From: Saccoglossus kowalevskii
Taxonomy: Eukaryota > Hemichordata > Enteropneusta > Harrimaniidae
Assembly (NCBI RefSeq): GCF_000003605.2
Contig: NW_003116447.1
Span: 1,067,173 to 1,131,172 of the forward strand
Direction of reading: 5' to 3'
DNA length: 64,000 bases
The translations under genes and the position numbers were made by a program. The notes beneath the pieces were generated by a model that was not told the DNA's origin, made no database searches, and worked only from the letters and a program-made list of their open reading frames with translations. Shown here piece after piece: positions 60,818 to 64,000 of the stretch. The stretch's first letter is position 1; every line of letters starts with the position of its first letter.

Positions 60818-60993
60818 ATTTTATTTTTGCTATTTTCGCTGAAAGAATGATTCAGTGAAAATAAAATAGTGAATATACTTTTTTTCCTATATTTTACTTG
60901 TCAAAAATCAGTGAAAATAAATTCCATACAAAACATCCAAAAAGTCTTTTCAGTGAAAATTAATCCCAGCCAAAATTAAAGTATTTTACCCTA
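60818..60993. mobile_element. TACTGT inverted-repeat element, copy 6 (reversed)
   Basis: CCTGTGGAATATTTTATTTT, GAATGATTCAGTGAAAATAA, then TAATCCCAGCCAAAATTAAA + GTATTTTACCC. Same order as copy 4; both ends worn. Confidence 0.75.
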
Positions 60994-60999
60994 TTTTCA

Positions 61000-61990
61000 A
61001 AATCAAACCCATATACTTTTCTTCATAATTTTTTAAAAACTTGTGATGCAAATTATGTAGGAAGTGGGAACAAGTGAACAAAGAAATTACCGGTATAAAA
61101 AAAATGCATAAAATTGCTACACAAACTGTAAATGTATTTTGTTATTGTTTATAACGTTTTACAGCCTCTATCCCTGGATAGACTGCTCTGGGATCAGTAA
61201 AAGCTCATGATCAGTACTTGCAAGTTTGTCCATCCATATTATATGATCCGACTGTAATCCACCTGTGCTGGTTTGCAAATCACAAAAGTCCTTTAACAGT
61301 TGACGGCTACTCTCGCTCATCTATATTAACATTGCATTGGCTTGGGGATTGTATCTCTCTATGGGTCATATTATAAATATGTGATGAATCAAAGTTGAGG
61401 CGCAAAGGGAAAGATCAAATCATCCTGTATCATAATCAATGGGGCATGAAGCATGTACTGGCATTTCAGTATCTCGGTTGTATGGCAACAGAAAGTTTAT
61501 TATTTGATGGTGTCTGAGGAGGAATACTGACAAAACTTTTATTGATCAGGTTAAAACCATTTGGAATTTGGGGATGTGAAAAAAATCTGTACAGAAAAGA
61601 AAATTCTTATAGCAAAAAAAAATCCTCTTTTTCCCCTGCGTTTGAGATGCTATGTCATTTTCCCTCTTTGGTCTATACTCTGACTGAACATTGCCATATC
61701 AAATTACCTGCACTTTCATTTGCATGGACATTTTGTCTTGTGTCTATGCTAGATAAAATCTACGTAGCAGTGTACATGTATATTTAAGATGTAGATATAA
61801 ATTGGATATTAAATAACTTAACAGACACTGTCTGAATTTAAATAATTTAGATAATTTTTAATGACAGGTGATCAAAGACTGAATTAATATTGACTTGTAT
61901 ATGTAATGGCGCATAAAAATAATGTAGGGTGTGGTTTAATTGGTTTATTCGATTAAGTTGGTTCATCCGGTTACTATATTTGAAGGTACA
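61000..61990 (+). other. Presumed intron or intergenic, nothing recognised
   Basis: AT-rich; no matched splice signals or repeats. Confidence 0.35.
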
Positions 61991-61994
61991 CTAT

Positions 61995-62168
61995 TAAAGC
62001 GGGAGAGTTGTGAATTGCGCATGCGTCAGATGGTCAAAGCGTGTCATTGTTTACAAACAAGCGTCTTCCCATGAGCCTTTGCATTTTTAGCATGTGTTAT
62101 CGTCATCAAATGGGACTCAATTCCCACGTGTGCGCATGTGACGACCCTCTCGCTTTCATGTTCTATAT
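61995..62168. mobile_element. TAAAGCG inverted-repeat element, copy B
   Basis: TAAAGCGGGAGAGTTGTGAA to CGACCCTCTCGCTTTCATG. It aligns with 40045-40213 end to end, including GCGCATGCGTCAGATGG, GCGTGTCATTGTTTACAAAC and CCCATGAGCCTTTGC. The inverted ends are preserved. Confidence 0.8.
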
Positions 62169-62814
62169 ATGTGCAGATTTGTCAACTGTTCAAAAGTGAA
62201 AATAAAACAAATTTACCCATGTAGACATGGAGAGATGCATTTTTCAGCAGCACCACAGAGTATTATTATAGTTGACAGGCATGCCAAGGATATAAAATAT
62301 TTAACTGTGGTAACCCAGTGTGTATTTGTTTTTGTGAAGTGAACTGTCAATCTATCTGCTACATGTTTATATCAAATATAATGTTTAGTAAATAGAGACT
62401 GCCTTTTAGCACTTATAAAGAAGGTAACAAGTAAACAGAGACTTTTTTTACAAATGACTTTTCACAACAATTCATTTCAAAGTATAAATAGCATTAAGGG
62501 TCACTGGATTTTAAAAATAATCGAGTTTGGCAAGATTTGCAGGAGGCAGCTTGATTCATTTTCAGTGTTATCTCTAGGTGGTGGTCCGGATAATGACTGT
62601 TTTAATGTCTGTCCTGTGTCGTAGGAAAAATATGGCACTGTAGCAGTACCCCACACTGTTTATATCATGCAGAACCCAGCAGCAAACACTTGTATGATGT
62701 TGAATTTGGTACTTTCACTGTTTCTTGTTTACATGACTGCTTTTTACTGGAGTATAGACTGTCACTTATGGCGTAGACATTTTAACGAAATGCCAAATGC
62801 ATTTCAAGCGAGGG

Positions 62815-62960
62815 CCGTAAGGCCCAAGAGACTGTTGTAGCATGTAACGCCCTCATGCAGCATTACGTGGAAATTACCCGGTGACGTTTCTGCTGAGACT
62901 TGTCACTCAAACTACATCATACACCGATCAACCAATCATGAGCGAAACGAGTCACCAATA
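62815..62960. other. GC-richer patch with GAGGGCCGTAAGGCCC palindrome
   Basis: GGGCCGTAAGGCCC is an imperfect palindrome; AACGCCCTCATG and AACCAATCATG follow. The contrast with AT-rich flanks suggests a dispersed repeat fragment or a regulatory patch. No other copy in the window. Confidence 0.3.
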
Positions 62961-62969
62961 AACAGGAAG

Positions 62970-64000
62970 TAGTAGTAAAAATGATAATTCGAGTCGGCTC
63001 AAATAAATCCTTGTAGTTAAACTTGAACAGAATTGAGCCACAACATGGCTTGACCGTCTAAAATATGACTCCTAGTTAAGAGCACTATTCCATCTCAGCA
63101 ACAAATCAAAGCAATAGTTTGGTTTCAATAAAAATCGCATAATTTTTTCTATTCTATTAATCCCAACATTGCTTAGTGATTACACTTACCATATTTACAT
63201 TGTACATATATTGAGAACATGGATTTTGATTCTGTTAGCACATCTTTTATCGTCCCGACATGTTTCAGTGTTTCAGTATTTAATACATCCATTGACAATA
63301 TAATCTTTTAAGAGTGTTGATATTTTTCATATTCAAAGGGGCGTTTAAGAGTCACATTTGACAGATGTACATCACTGTACACTGTAAACGTATATTGCAC
63401 GTTGTCGTTGAATATTGGTAGCAAGTGTACAGGAAATGGAATTTGACTTGTGTGGGGGGAAATAATTTGACGCTCCATTGGATGGATGTGACATTGAGTT
63501 GAATGAGAATTGTCTTGTTTAAATTATGTACACCTGTCATTTACATGTGCGCATAAGAATAGTATAGATAACTGACAACTTCAGTCAAGGCTTTGGATGT
63601 TGAAGTAGTAAAATACTTTACGTATACATTGTATTCGGTAATTGCTTGCACTGTAAACTCTCTGCTTTGAATCATCATGCTTGTGGACATGCTGTATTAT
63701 TAGTTTTGATTAAAATTGATGTTCTCGTAACCTGAGTGTGCAGTTTTTGCTATTATTGATATGGTAAATTAAACTGGTTATTACATTCAGTGTTGGATGC
63801 ATGTGTAATCAATTCACTGGTATATACATGTTCATTTGAAAATTGGAACTGTGAAAGAAAACATGTCTTGCAGAAGTATTTATGCATAAATAAACTGTTT
63901 CTCATCTATACTATTTGGATTATTTTTTTGAAAATTTAAAAAAAAAATATTTTTACCTTACCCAACATTTCATGTCCCTGTTGTCTTTCCTGGCTTTATT
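62970..64000. other. Right end of window, nothing recognised
   Basis: AT-rich sequence with no supported exon or repeat. Confidence 0.4.

Overview
The window looks like nuclear DNA of an animal, probably a marine invertebrate (deuterostome or lophotrochozoan; the sequence does not settle which). It is AT-rich and almost entirely non-coding. It has GT-AG introns, several minisatellites, many short inverted-repeat DNA elements and a decayed LINE 3' end. I see no bacterial operon structure, CRISPR array, rRNA or tRNA gene. Most open frames longer than 60 codons look like chance.

Layout. (1) 0-24.2 kb: a minus-strand gene whose one well-supported product is the N-terminus of a CRACR2A/EFCAB4-type EF-hand protein. 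It has a 5'UTR plus start exon at 9133-9486 and a second coding exon at 8314-8467. A possible 39-nt in-frame exon lies at 4963-5001, and a possible TATA-driven leader exon lies about 14.5 kb upstream near 24.0-24.2 kb. The rest of the protein was not found and may lie off the left edge. A separate 81-codon membrane-protein-like frame is at 1116-1361. (2) 24.2-34.7 kb: the stretch between two apparently divergent transcription units. It holds a LINE fragment, a GC-rich inverted-repeat element and a CpG-richer zone at about 30-33.4 kb with a possible start exon near 31.5 kb. (3) 34.7-64 kb: a plus-strand unit inferred from splice signals only. Its parts are a leader exon ending at 34898, an exon at 39611-39738, a possible start-codon exon at 52667-52683 and a 24-nt microexon at 55638-55661 that stays in frame with it. 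A minus-strand terminal-exon-like frame of unknown identity lies inside this unit at 35707-35953.

The repeat content is the most informative part. Tandem arrays have periods of 23, 102, about 39, 64 (a 33+31 dimer), 123 and 37 bp (exactly 19 units). Several families of non-autonomous inverted-repeat elements can be defined by comparing copies inside the window. Three tiny hairpins of 18-28 bp share the half-site pattern CACxGTC...GAGGGACxGTG; two sit between 7-8 bp direct repeats and the third between imperfect 7-bp repeats, as if the hairpin itself were mobile. That is the observation I would follow up first. All gene models come from reading by eye, with no database search or transcript data.
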